DNA of 64,000 nt, taken from the NCBI GenBank assembly GCA_963807425.1, contig CAWEBZ010000001.1:62001-126000 (forward strand), given 5' to 3'. The position numbers and the translations under genes are program-made. The first letter of the stretch is position 1. Every line of letters starts with the position of its first letter. Below the pieces are notes generated by a model, which worked only from the letters and a program-made list of their open reading frames with translations, did not search any database and was not told where the DNA came from. The stretch comes from VRUE01 sp963807425. GTDB lineage: Bacteria; Actinomycetota; Thermoleophilia; Solirubrobacterales; 70-9. Positions 45,892-55,185 of this stretch are shown piece after piece.

Positions 45892-48800
45892 ATGGGTGAG
45901 CCAAGCCAGGTCGCAAGCTGGATGAGTTTGCACGCGGTGAGTGGTGGTCAACGCCGCGCCTCTAGCCGGTTGCTGAGTTGCGCCGCGGTGCTCACGGTGG
46001 CGAGCGTCGCCATTCTCCTGTTTGCTTCGAGCGCCTCCGCTGCGGAATGCACGACCACCTGGGTGGGGCCAACCGAAGGCACTTGGCAGACCGCTGGAAA
46101 CTGGTCGACCGCGAAAGTCCCGAGCTCATCCGACGTAGCGTGCATCGGCGCCGGTAAGACGGCCAAGGTCTATAAAACCGGTAGCCACCAGGTGGATGTC
46201 GTTCAGGGAGAAGGCACCCTGTTGTTGAGAGAAGGATCCCTCGAGGTCCTCAATACCAAAGAACCTTCGGTGATCAAAGACCTGATCGTCGAATACAACA
46301 CGGTGTTGAAAGGCCCAGCGACCATCGTTGCCACCAACACCTTCTCCTGGACCCATGAAAGCACCATGGAAGGGGCCGGAGCGACTGTCGTCGCATCCGG
46401 AGCCGCCGGTTCGATCACGACGGGCGGAGGGTGGGCGAGGCTGAACGAACGAACCCTCGTTAACGAAGGCAGCTTCAGCATCAACGAAGGCATCCTGCTG
46501 ATGGGGGAAGGCGCAACCTTTGAAAACAGTGGCACGCTGACCGTCAACCACGAATCGGGCCTTTACGACATCCTCGCCTCGGAATCCGGCCCGAACCCGA
46601 CTCTGATCAATGCCGGCACCGTGCAGAAGACGAGCGGAACCGGGGAAACCCATATCGAAGTCGACTTCGAAAACGAAGGTGAAGTGAATGCCAAAACCGG
46701 GACGCTTGGCTTCACTCTGAGTGGGGCATCGGGCTCCTTCGCCGGCGGCTCGGTCCTAAAGGGATCACTGCGTCTGGAAGGCCCGTCGTTCACGGCAGGG
46801 AGCTTCAGCGGGGGAGAAGCCACGCTGATGATGCGCCAGGCGTCCCTTAGCGTCGAATCCGGCGCCTCCGCGGTGCTGGGCGGCTTGACCATGGACTACC
46901 AGGCCACTATCGCCGGAGCTGGGACGCTGGAAATCGCCCAGTCGCTCTCTTGGATCAGCGAATCTACGATGTCCGGCAGTGGGACGACCGTTCTGCAGGA
47001 AGGCGCCTCCGGCACGATCTCCGCGGCCTGGGCGCGCCTCGTCACGCGGAAACTCATCAACGCGGGCACCTTGACGCTGGAACGCACGCTCGGAATGGGC
47101 GAAGGCGCGGTGCTGGAAAACACTGGAACCTTCAACGCCAATTCGGAGTGGCTGTTCAACATCTACGTACTTGAAACCTCGAAAGTGGCGCCGTCATTCG
47201 TCAACACGGGAACCCTTCAGAAGACTTCTGGGACGGGGAAAACCAAGCTGAACGTCGGCCTGGTCAACGACGGAACCATCAATGCCAAAACGGGAATGCT
47301 TGCCTTCGAGGTAGCGGGGACCGTGAAACTGGAACCCGAAAGCGTGGTGAAAGGAATCACGCGCTTCGAAGACAGGAGCATCACCGGCGAAGACTTCACT
47401 GTTCCGAGCGGTCAGATGACCGTGCGGGAATCCAGCCTCGCCCTCAGCGGCGAAATAGAAATGTCCAAATTCGAGATGGAATACCAGACCTTGTTGACCG
47501 GCTCCGGCGATCTCAATGTAACCGAATCCTTCCTCTGGTCGGGGCAGAGCGAAATGGCAGGCTCTGGGACCACCGTGCTGAAGCCCGGGACGAGCAACGT
47601 GCTGGACTCCGGCGCGACCACAGTGACGCTGTCCGAACGGATGCTCGTCAACGAAGGTACTTTCTCTCAGGTCTCTTTTAGCCGCCTCAAGGAGCGAAAA
47701 GGCGCGCTGATAAGGAACAAAGGCACATACAACCTGAACTCCGAACCCTATCCGCTCTGGGCTCCGAACCTAATTGAATTCGAAGTCGGGGGCGGGCCTG
47801 CGCGCTTCATCAACTCGGGAACCTTCCAGCGGACCAAAGGGACGACCGATGTGGTCGTGACCCCAGAGTTCGAAAACGTCGGCACGATCCAAGAACCATC
47901 GAGCAAAGTCAAAATCGAGAACCCGATATCAGTGGTACCCAGTGAGAAGTTCGGGAAGCGATCGGATTGCGGAGATCCGGTCGAATGCGCCACGGGCAAC
48001 TTCTACGAGAACCAGACCGACTTCTCGATCGGCGGCCGGGGCGTCGGGCTAGCTCTGACGCGAGCCTACAGCGCGCAGGCGGCTGCTAAAGCGGGTTCGG
48101 CCGGGGCGTTCGGGTATGGATGGACCGGCTCGTTCGGCGAGAGGCTCCTCATCGCCGAAGGCGGCAGCGAAGTCACATTCGTCGATGCGCTTGGCAACAC
48201 GATGCCTTTCGAGGAGACGAGCCCAGGGTCCTTCGGTCCCCCTGGCTGGAGCCAGAGCACCCTCAACGGCAGCGAAGAAGCTGGATACACGCTGACGCAA
48301 GCTGATCAGACCGTTCATAGCTTCTCTGGCGAAGGCAGGTTGGAAGCTCTTTCGGACCGCAACGGCAATGAAACCACGCTTGCCTATGACGAAAGCGGCC
48401 GCCTTGAAGCGGTCATCGATCCAGCGGGGCGCGAACTGCGCTTTGCCTACAACGTCGGCGGATTCGTGAAAAGCGTCGAAGATCCGATGGGCAACGTGAT
48501 CAAATACGGCTACGAATCCGGTGAGCTCATCAGCGTCACCCAGCCGAACAGCGAAGCACTGCGCTGGGGGTTCGACTACGACGGCTCACACCGGATCACG
48601 TCGATGATCGACGGCCGGGAAGGGGAGACCAAAAACAAATACGATGCCGCGAGCCGCGTGATCTCTCAGACAGATCCAGCCAATCGGACTCTCACATTCG
48701 ACTACCAGGGCTTCCGCACCTTGATCACAAACAAAGGGACGGGGGCAGTCACGGAGCAGCGGTTCACAAGCAACAACCAGCCCTACTCGATCACCTACGG

Positions 48801-51375
48801 CTACGGCACGGCTGACGCATCGACCCAGTTGTTCGCCTATGACGAATCCGGGCGCCTGCTCAGCGAAACCGACGCGAACGGGCACAAAACCACCTACACC
48901 TACAACGCCATTGGGGATCTGACCAGCGTCACCGATCCCAATAAAGCGAAAACTAGTTGGGAATACAACGAAACCCACGACATCCTGGCGATGAAAACGC
49001 CGAACGGCCAGACCACAACTGTCATGCGGGATGCGAACGGGAATCCTGAAACCGTCGCCCATCCTGCGCCTAAAGAAGCCACTCAGACAGTGAGCTACGA
49101 CTACGGCCCGAACGGCGAACTGGAAAGTATGACCGATCCGCTGGAACGCACCTGGAGCATGGAATACAACAGCCAGGGGGATCTGACCGCGGTGACGGAC
49201 CCCGAAGGTGACACATGTACCTGGGAATTCAACGAAAACTCGCATGTGATCGCGATGGTCAGTCCCCGAGGGAACGAGGAAGGAGCCGAACCAGCCGAAT
49301 ACCTAACCGCGATCGAACCGGATCCGATGGGGAGGCCGAGGAAAGTGACCAACCCGCTAGGGCACGTCACCGAATACGGCTACGACGGCAATGGAAACCT
49401 CGAAACCGAAACCAATCCCGGGGGCCATTCCACGACTTACTTCTACAACGGCGCTAATGAGCCGATCAAAGTCGAAGAACCCAATGGAGACACGACGAAA
49501 ATCGGTTACGACGCCGAAGGTCACGTGGTCAGTCAGACCGATGGTAACGAAGAGACGACGACATACGCGCGCAACGTCCTTGGTCTAGTCGAGGAAGTAA
49601 TCGATCCGTTGAGCCGAAAAACTATCCTGGAATACGACCCGGCGGGGAATCTCGAGAAAGCGATCGACGCGGCGGAACGCACGACGACCTACTCCTATGA
49701 CGCGACCGATCAGGTGATCGAAGTCGACTACTCATCCGAAGGGATGCCGACGGTCAAATTCGAATACGACCCGAACGGCAACGTGACGAGCATGGCCGAC
49801 GGATCTGGAACCTCGACCTTCGACTACGACATCCTGGATCGGCTGGAAGAAGTCAAAGACGGCCACGGCGATTCGGTTGCCTACTCCTACGATCTCGCCA
49901 ACGAGCAGATCGGGATCGAGTACCCGAGTGGCAAAGCGCTGACGCGGACCTTCGACGATGCCGGTCGGCTGGAGACCGTCACCGACTGGTTGGAAGGCAC
50001 GACGACATTCTCCTACGATGCCGACTCCAACCTCGACGGAATCGCCTTCCCTGTGGCCACGGCGGGCCTAGACGAATACAGCTACGACGCAGCCGGCTGG
50101 ATAGACGGAGTGACCATGAAGATCGAAGGCGAACCTGTCGCAACGCTCTCGTATGTGCGGGACAAAGTGAATCAGATCAAAGAATCCTCCCAAGCCGGTC
50201 TTCCTGGCCCCAAAGTTGAAGGATTCGAATATGACGAAAATGGGCGGCTTATCGAATCCGGCGCTGGCGTCTACGAATACGACGCAGCCAACAACCTGCT
50301 CAAAGCACCGGGTTCCACGTACAAATACGACGCCGCGAGTCAGCTTGAGGAAGGAACGGGGATCACCTTCAGCTACAACGAAGTCGGTGAGCGTCTCGAA
50401 GCGGCGCCGGAAGGCGGGCCGACCACCAAATATGCCTACGATCAAGCCGGTGGCCTGACGTCGGTGGAACGCTCCGGAGAAGAAGCTCCGAACGATGAAT
50501 CCTTCTCCTACAACGGCGCCCAGATCATGACCTCCCATACCCTGGGGAAAGCGACCAATTACCTGACCTGGGACACGAGCAGGGCCACGCCGGTCCTTCT
50601 GGCGGACGACCAGATGAGCTACGTCTACGGGCCCGGAGGGATGCCTATAGCGCAGATCGACGCCGAAGAAACGGTGAGCTACCTCCACCACGACCAACTG
50701 GGCAGCACCCGGATGATCACTGACGCGACGGGCGAATCCGCCGGGCTCGTCACTTACGCGCCCTACGGAGAGCGTCAGGCGAGTTCGGGAAGCGCGAGTT
50801 CTCTCATGGGGCATGCAGGCCAGTACACGACGCCCCACAGCTCGCTGCAGTACCTGCGGGCGCGGTTCTATGACCCCGGGACAGGCCAATTCCTGACTAA
50901 GGACCCACTCACCGCGCTGACGAGAAGCCCCTACGCATATGCCAACGGGAACCCGCTGCTCTACGTCGATCTGAAAGGCCTGGATCCCTGCATCCTAGGC
51001 TTCATCTTCTGCGACGAAACCGACGAACCGTGTGAATCTCCACTCACGACCGGTCCAATGATGCCGGCCTGTCTGATCCCTGACGATCTGACGCAGGAGG
51101 CGACGAACGCCTCGGCCGGTTACGGCGACTCGATCCTTTCTCCCATCCCGTTCGTCGACAATCCTTTCGGTGGTCCCTTCTGGCGCGATCTCTTCGGAAT
51201 AAACAATGTCGAGAGATGCTCGCTGCTGTATCGCGGGGTCAATATGGGCAGCGACTTCTTTACAATCGGGAAGGGCCTGGGCAGGGTCGCCAAGGGGACT
51301 CCAGATGTCTGGAGGGATATGACACGCAACCAGAACGAAAAGTTTGTGCCGTTGCCCGATGACATCATGCCCTAG
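45892..51375 (+). CDS. secreted RHS/YD-repeat protein with solenoid-like N-terminus
   Basis: This 1827-aa protein has an ATG with a strong GGAGGGGAG site and a signal peptide (about 1-52). Residues 53-680 are Gly/Ser/Thr-rich with three repeats of about 200 residues, probably a beta-solenoid. A DUF6531-like entry follows (DPVECATGNFYENQTDFS, about 695-712), then some twenty YD repeats (about 810-1500). The RHS core has DQLGSTRMITDA and YLRARFYDPGTGQFLTKDPL (about 1600-1680). The tip of about 130 residues after the core is unlike known toxins to me and short. Codons favour GAA and AAA. RHS proteins deliver C-terminal toxins in contact competition; this is the likely role. Confidence 0.88.
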   Translation: MGEPSQVASWMSLHAVSGGQRRASSRLLSCAAVLTVASVAILLFASSASAAECTTTWVGPTEGTWQTAGNWSTAKVPSSSDVACIGAGKTAKVYKTGSHQVDVVQGEGTLLLREGSLEVLNTKEPSVIKDLIVEYNTVLKGPATIVATNTFSWTHESTMEGAGATVVASGAAGSITTGGGWARLNERTLVNEGSFSINEGILLMGEGATFENSGTLTVNHESGLYDILASESGPNPTLINAGTVQKTSGTGETHIEVDFENEGEVNAKTGTLGFTLSGASGSFAGGSVLKGSLRLEGPSFTAGSFSGGEATLMMRQASLSVESGASAVLGGLTMDYQATIAGAGTLEIAQSLSWISESTMSGSGTTVLQEGASGTISAAWARLVTRKLINAGTLTLERTLGMGEGAVLENTGTFNANSEWLFNIYVLETSKVAPSFVNTGTLQKTSGTGKTKLNVGLVNDGTINAKTGMLAFEVAGTVKLEPESVVKGITRFEDRSITGEDFTVPSGQMTVRESSLALSGEIEMSKFEMEYQTLLTGSGDLNVTESFLWSGQSEMAGSGTTVLKPGTSNVLDSGATTVTLSERMLVNEGTFSQVSFSRLKERKGALIRNKGTYNLNSEPYPLWAPNLIEFEVGGGPARFINSGTFQRTKGTTDVVVTPEFENVGTIQEPSSKVKIENPISVVPSEKFGKRSDCGDPVECATGNFYENQTDFSIGGRGVGLALTRAYSAQAAAKAGSAGAFGYGWTGSFGERLLIAEGGSEVTFVDALGNTMPFEETSPGSFGPPGWSQSTLNGSEEAGYTLTQADQTVHSFSGEGRLEALSDRNGNETTLAYDESGRLEAVIDPAGRELRFAYNVGGFVKSVEDPMGNVIKYGYESGELISVTQPNSEALRWGFDYDGSHRITSMIDGREGETKNKYDAASRVISQTDPANRTLTFDYQGFRTLITNKGTGAVTEQRFTSNNQPYSITYGYGTADASTQLFAYDESGRLLSETDANGHKTTYTYNAIGDLTSVTDPNKAKTSWEYNETHDILAMKTPNGQTTTVMRDANGNPETVAHPAPKEATQTVSYDYGPNGELESMTDPLERTWSMEYNSQGDLTAVTDPEGDTCTWEFNENSHVIAMVSPRGNEEGAEPAEYLTAIEPDPMGRPRKVTNPLGHVTEYGYDGNGNLETETNPGGHSTTYFYNGANEPIKVEEPNGDTTKIGYDAEGHVVSQTDGNEETTTYARNVLGLVEEVIDPLSRKTILEYDPAGNLEKAIDAAERTTTYSYDATDQVIEVDYSSEGMPTVKFEYDPNGNVTSMADGSGTSTFDYDILDRLEEVKDGHGDSVAYSYDLANEQIGIEYPSGKALTRTFDDAGRLETVTDWLEGTTTFSYDADSNLDGIAFPVATAGLDEYSYDAAGWIDGVTMKIEGEPVATLSYVRDKVNQIKESSQAGLPGPKVEGFEYDENGRLIESGAGVYEYDAANNLLKAPGSTYKYDAASQLEEGTGITFSYNEVGERLEAAPEGGPTTKYAYDQAGGLTSVERSGEEAPNDESFSYNGAQIMTSHTLGKATNYLTWDTSRATPVLLADDQMSYVYGPGGMPIAQIDAEETVSYLHHDQLGSTRMITDATGESAGLVTYAPYGERQASSGSASSLMGHAGQYTTPHSSLQYLRARFYDPGTGQFLTKDPLTALTRSPYAYANGNPLLYVDLKGLDPCILGFIFCDETDEPCESPLTTGPMMPACLIPDDLTQEATNASAGYGDSILSPIPFVDNPFGGPFWRDLFGINNVERCSLLYRGVNMGSDFFTIGKGLGRVAKGTPDVWRDMTRNQNEKFVPLPDDIMP
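46340..47930 (+). repeat. three degenerate ~590-600-base coding repeats in the RHS N-terminus
   Basis: FSWTHESTM (about 46340), LSWISESTM (about 46944) and FLWSGQSEM (about 47530) begin three copies. Each continues with MxGxGxT, a VNEG/INAG strand, an ENxGT strand, and NxGTxQ(K/R)TxGT. Repeat lengths of about 195-200 residues and heavy Gly/Thr content suggest stacked solenoid modules outside the cell. Confidence 0.65.
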
Positions 51376-51407
51376 TAACTGGCGACTGCCGGCCCTACAT
51401 TCCATCT

Positions 51408-51650
51408 ATGGCCGGAGATTCACCATTTGAGATCCTAAAGCTCGTTCTGTCCTCGATGATCTGGGCGGAGATCCTCGGTGTGGGAGTGGCGTGGTTGAGC
51501 CTGAGAGGCTCGGGCCACTGGTCGGAGCGACCAGCTGAGGAAAGGCGTATCGATGTCTTGGCTCGCTATGTGGGAAAGGTGACCACACTGGTTGGCGGAT
51601 GGTCGCTGATAATCGCCTGCAGCGCCCTGCTGACCAGTTGGCTCTCATGA
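51408..51650 (+). CDS. small two-helix membrane protein behind the RHS tip
   Basis: This 80-aa protein starts 32 bases after the RHS stop. Two hydrophobic segments (about 8-28, ILKLVLSSMIWAEILGVGVA; and about 55-78, VTTLVGGWSLIIACSALL) flank a charged loop (GHWSERPAEERRIDVLA). The position is where immunity genes of RHS toxins lie. Function is not recognisable from sequence. Confidence 0.65.
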   Translation: MAGDSPFEILKLVLSSMIWAEILGVGVAWLSLRGSGHWSERPAEERRIDVLARYVGKVTTLVGGWSLIIACSALLTSWLS

Positions 51651-51871
51651 GCAGCAAGGAGCGAAAGGTGCTGCCGGACGTCGTGATCTCGGCATTTCTG
51701 TGGCTCGTTCCCGTTGGGGTTGTCCTCGGTGTTCTCACTGGCGCTGGTGTTATCTCGGGGCCGGCCCTGGTCCTGGTCGTCTTCGGGGGCCTGACGGGAT
51801 TCGTGCCCTGGGCGGTGCTGAAGCTCGACCCCCTGGGGGTGTCGGAGACATCTGATGAGCGATCGTCTTGA
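51647..51871 (+). CDS. second small two-helix membrane protein
   Basis: This 74-aa protein overlaps the previous gene by four bases (ATGA), so the two are translationally coupled. Two helices (VVISAFLWLVPVGVVLGVL; PALVLVVFGGLTGFVPWAVL) are joined by a short Gly-rich turn, with an acidic C-terminus SETSDERSS. It may form a complex with its partner. An immunity role for the pair is inference. Confidence 0.6.
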   Translation: MSSKERKVLPDVVISAFLWLVPVGVVLGVLTGAGVISGPALVLVVFGGLTGFVPWAVLKLDPLGVSETSDERSS

Positions 51872-52020
51872 CGCGACGCGCTGCTCTGCTATCTAGCCGG
51901 CCCCGAGTGCCGGAAGACGACTGACCTGCCGCTGTTCAAGCGGCCACTAGCCTCCTTTGAGCCCACGGAGCCCGCGACCTGGGAGGTAACCCGGCCCGGG
52001 AGATCTAGCCGAGTTCCCTT

Positions 52021-52044
52021 GCGCGTCGAAGAAGCTTCGTGCGC
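52021..52044 (-). terminator. possible hairpin behind the beta-propeller gene
   Basis: GCGC-GT-CGAAG-AAG-CTTCG-T-GCGC folds into a stem with an internal bulge, 11 bases beyond the minus-strand stop at 52055. No T-run follows, so the call is weak. The 183 bases between 51872 and 52054 hold no gene I can support. Confidence 0.35.
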
Positions 52045-52054
52045 AGACGGAATG

Positions 52055-53836
52055 TCAGCGTTTGCGGCGGTGTTTTTTCTTCTTGATGCAAACGGTCTTG
52101 GTCTTGGCTTTGCCGTTTTTGCCTTTGACCACTTTGCCGTGACGGCGGATCTTGACCGTTTTCTTGACGAAGCCTTTTTTGCATTTCAGGGGCTTCTTGA
52201 TGGGGACGACTGACGGCGGGAAGGTGACGTTGATCGTTGCGGTCGCGGGGTCGGACGGGACCCCGGCGGCCACCGCGCGGTACAGGAACGAATCGGCGCC
52301 GGACGTGCCGGGCTGCGGTCCGTAGCTGACGCGGTTTCCCTGGATGCCCGCGAGGGTCCCGCGGGCAGGCTCGGTGACCTTCTCGAAGGTGAGCGGGTCG
52401 CCGTCTGGATCGGAGCAGCTGAGGTCGACCGTCACCGACAGGTTGTTCGTCGTGCTCGTGCTCACGTTCTGGCAGACCGGGGCGCGGTCGATCTCGAAGC
52501 CGAACAGGCGGTTGTCTCCGACCGCGTAGACATGCCGGTTGTCGAGTGTCGCTGTCATGGCCTGGATCCGATTGCCTTGGCGGAACGTTCCGCAGCCGTC
52601 GGCCGCGCCGACGCTGACACAGCCGGGCGGCGATGGCTTCTGAGTCAGGCCGCCATTGGCCAGGCTGAAGCCAAAGATTGCCGCGCTCGCTGCTTCGGTA
52701 CCGAGGTAGAGGCTGCTGCCGTCGGCGGAGGCGAGGACCTCTCGTGCCGGAAAGAAGGTCGAGCAGCAATTTGTGCCAGGCGTCGGGGCGCAGCCGGAGA
52801 AGGCGCTGGTCGGATAGCTGAAGCAGTTGCCTTCGGTATCGGGAGTGAGGTTGTTGGTTGCAGGATCCCGGTTGATCGTCGCAAGCGATTGCAGGCTGCC
52901 GACGCGGATTCGGGTGCCGTTCTCGGTCAGCGCCAGGCTCTGTGGCCCAATCACACCTGGCCGGCTCTGGCAGGTGCCCGTCAGCGTCGTGTTGGAGACG
53001 CAGCGGCTTGGTGTCGAAGACGGCGTCAAGCTCCCAGAGGGACCGCGGTCCCAGCCAAGTACGACATCGTTCGCGCTCGAGATCAGCAGCTCTTTGCCGT
53101 CGGGCGTCACTTCGAGGTCTGTGGGGCTGACCAGGTTCTGAGCCGTTCCGCAAGCGCCACCGTGGCATTGGATGAATTCAAGGCTCCCGGCGGCTGGGTT
53201 GCGTTTGTAGTGACCCACGGCTCCACCGGCGCAGGCTCCCCCCAGGTAGACCGAGGCTCCGTCGGGGCTGACCGTGACCGCGTTCAAGGCCCCGCCTGCG
53301 CAGTAGTTGTAGGTGTTGTTCAAGGTCAGCGAGCCATCGGCCAACCGGTTGAAGCCCGTCAAGCGTCCTGAGGTGGTGACGGCATAGACCTGCTCCCCGC
53401 CCGGGCTGACCGCAATCGCGGTGGGCCCGTCGAGCCCTTCACCGATTGGAACCAGATTGCAGGAGTCCGTCGTCGCGACCCCGGCGTCGGACGTGTAGCA
53501 ACCGGTGATTCCAGCCTTCTGGGTCAGCTCGCCCGTGGCGGGATTGCGGTCGAAGGCGACGATCGCGTCCTTGCCGGTCGAAGTGACGTAGACGTTCGCG
53601 CCGTTCGGTGTAACGACCACGTCTCCGGTGGCCTCCATGGCCCGCACGTCCTGACAGCCGCTTGGGGTCGACACCTCGTCCACGAGGCATCCGCTCGCGT
53701 TCGTCAGCTGCTTGAGTCCGCCGGCTGTGGCCGCGCCGGCCGTCGTCGGAAGGGCGAGCAGAGCGGCGCACGAAAGCAGGACGGCGCTAAGCGCAAACAT
53801 GCCGGCAAGCTGAAGATCCTGCTTGAGCCTCCCCAT
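52055..53836 (-). CDS. secreted beta-propeller protein with Cys/Lys-rich tail
   Basis: This 593-aa protein has a signal peptide ending TTAGA. Six or seven blades follow in the lactonase/YncE style, with AVSPGGEQVYAV, AVTVSPDGASVYLG, EVTPDGKELLIS and ASADGSSLYLGT. A cadherin-like unit comes next (CSDPDGDPLTFEKVTEPARG, GADSFLYRA). The last 45 residues are a basic tail (KPLKCKKGFVKK, KTVCIKKKK) with two cysteines, probably for wall contact. ATG 53836 was chosen to begin the signal peptide; GTG 53851 or TTG 53878 are possible. Confidence 0.78.
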   Translation of the reverse strand: MGRLKQDLQLAGMFALSAVLLSCAALLALPTTAGAATAGGLKQLTNASGCLVDEVSTPSGCQDVRAMEATGDVVVTPNGANVYVTSTGKDAIVAFDRNPATGELTQKAGITGCYTSDAGVATTDSCNLVPIGEGLDGPTAIAVSPGGEQVYAVTTSGRLTGFNRLADGSLTLNNTYNYCAGGALNAVTVSPDGASVYLGGACAGGAVGHYKRNPAAGSLEFIQCHGGACGTAQNLVSPTDLEVTPDGKELLISSANDVVLGWDRGPSGSLTPSSTPSRCVSNTTLTGTCQSRPGVIGPQSLALTENGTRIRVGSLQSLATINRDPATNNLTPDTEGNCFSYPTSAFSGCAPTPGTNCCSTFFPAREVLASADGSSLYLGTEAASAAIFGFSLANGGLTQKPSPPGCVSVGAADGCGTFRQGNRIQAMTATLDNRHVYAVGDNRLFGFEIDRAPVCQNVSTSTTNNLSVTVDLSCSDPDGDPLTFEKVTEPARGTLAGIQGNRVSYGPQPGTSGADSFLYRAVAAGVPSDPATATINVTFPPSVVPIKKPLKCKKGFVKKTVKIRRHGKVVKGKNGKAKTKTVCIKKKKHRRKR

Positions 53837-53922
53837 TCGTCGGTAAGACACTACAGGGGAAATCTCTGAGCTAACCAAGAAACTTGCAGAAAACGGCCTA
53901 TTTCTTAAACTTTAAAGCTAGA

Positions 53923-54627
53923 ATGGACTTAGAGATGAGGGTGAAGGAGCGAAAGAGAATCTTCGAGAACATCGCTCGGCTGCGACACGCGGAGCAGCAG
54001 ACAGGCAATCGCGATGTCGCTTTGGTTCGCGAAGACCTCGAAGCGGATCTTGGAGGCACGGTCTCACGCAGTCTTGCCGCCAGTTTGCTGGGCGTCAGCC
54101 ACACGGCGCTCAACAACTGGGTTGCGGCTGGGGACGTTCCGACCGTCATCACGACGCGTGGTCGTAAGGAGGTTCCGCTGCCGACGTTGCTCGACCTCTA
54201 CGAGCGGGTCGCCGAGGAGCGCAAGTCCGGGAGGCGCAAGCTCCATACGCTGGAGCCCGTCATGACCGAGGCGCGCCGCCGTGCTGAGCGAATGCGTCCC
54301 GGGGCGGCCCTATCCAAGGGGCGCGATAGGTCCGATCCACACCGAGTCCCAGAGCTTCGCAGCCTTGCTTACCACCGAGCCTTGGCGCCGCGGCTTCGTC
54401 GTCCAGCGATCGACGAAGCACAGCGCAAGCTGGCACGGTGGAAACGTGACGGAAGACTCGATCCGCGCCACGCGGAGGCTTGGGAAGAGGTCTTCGCGAT
54501 GCCGATGGCAGACATCCGGAAAGCCATCGCCGCGGACGACCCTCGGGGCCGAGATCTGCGCCAGAGCTCGCCGCTCGCCGGGCTACTGAGTGAGCCGGAG
54601 CGCCGCAGGATCCTCGAGAAGGTTTGA
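53923..54627 (+). CDS. helix-turn-helix protein, probable antitoxin partner
   Basis: In this 234-aa protein an HTH is clear at about 45-80 (SRSLAASLLGVSHTALNNWV) followed by GDVPTVITTRGRKEVPLPTLLDLY, a MerR/excisionase-like DNA-reading unit with a hinge to a helical Arg-rich C-terminal half. The gene lies six bases before a nucleotidyltransferase-fold gene. This order (HTH, then NTase) is that of AbiEi/AbiEii-like type IV toxin-antitoxin pairs. ATG 53935 is an alternative start. Confidence 0.65.
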   Translation: MDLEMRVKERKRIFENIARLRHAEQQTGNRDVALVREDLEADLGGTVSRSLAASLLGVSHTALNNWVAAGDVPTVITTRGRKEVPLPTLLDLYERVAEERKSGRRKLHTLEPVMTEARRRAERMRPGAALSKGRDRSDPHRVPELRSLAYHRALAPRLRRPAIDEAQRKLARWKRDGRLDPRHAEAWEEVFAMPMADIRKAIAADDPRGRDLRQSSPLAGLLSEPERRRILEKV

Positions 54628-54633
54628 CGGGCC

Positions 54634-55185
54634 TTGCGGCGATCGGACTTCGATCACGTGATCGCAGCTGCGGCCGAGGTCTCGGGAGAGCGGGAGATCG
54701 TCGTGATCGGCAGTCAGGCCATCCTCGGCACCGTCGATGAGCCACCGGAGAGCATGGCCTTCTCGATGGAGGCTGACGTCTATCCGCTCAACGCCCCAGA
54801 GAAGGCCGACGAAATCGACTTCAACCTCGGCGATGGCTCTCCCTTTCACGGCACTTACGGTTACTACGCCCACGGAGTTGGACCGGAGACCGCCGTGGCT
54901 CCCACGGGTTGGCTCGATCGACTCATAAGAGTGGAGATCCCGTCACGCCCAGGCAGTCGAACCGAAGCTGTCGCCCTCTGCTTGGAGCCGCACGATCTCG
55001 TCCTAGCGAAGTGTGCGGCAGGCCGCGATCGAGATTGGGACTTCGCCCGAGATGCCCTGGGGGCGGAGCTTGTGGAGATCGGCGAGCTCCTTCGCCGTGC
55101 CAAAGATCTTCCGATCGATCAGCCGGACAAGAAGCACGTGCAACAGATGCTGAAAGGAATCAGCACAAAGCTCGATCTTGGCTAG
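54634..55185 (+). CDS. nucleotidyltransferase-fold protein, probable toxin partner (DUF6036-like)
   Basis: This 183-aa protein has VVIGSQAILG (about 23-32) followed by SMEADVYPL, fitting the G-S-x-x and D-x-D/E-x-D elements of minimal nucleotidyltransferases, although the acidic pair reads E-A-D. LEPHDLVLAKCAAGRDRDWDFARDAL is the conserved helical part of DUF6036-like proteins. TTG 54634 has GAGAAGG upstream. Its stop overlaps the convergent two-helix gene by four bases. Confidence 0.68.
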   Translation: MRRSDFDHVIAAAAEVSGEREIVVIGSQAILGTVDEPPESMAFSMEADVYPLNAPEKADEIDFNLGDGSPFHGTYGYYAHGVGPETAVAPTGWLDRLIRVEIPSRPGSRTEAVALCLEPHDLVLAKCAAGRDRDWDFARDALGAELVEIGELLRRAKDLPIDQPDKKHVQQMLKGISTKLDLG

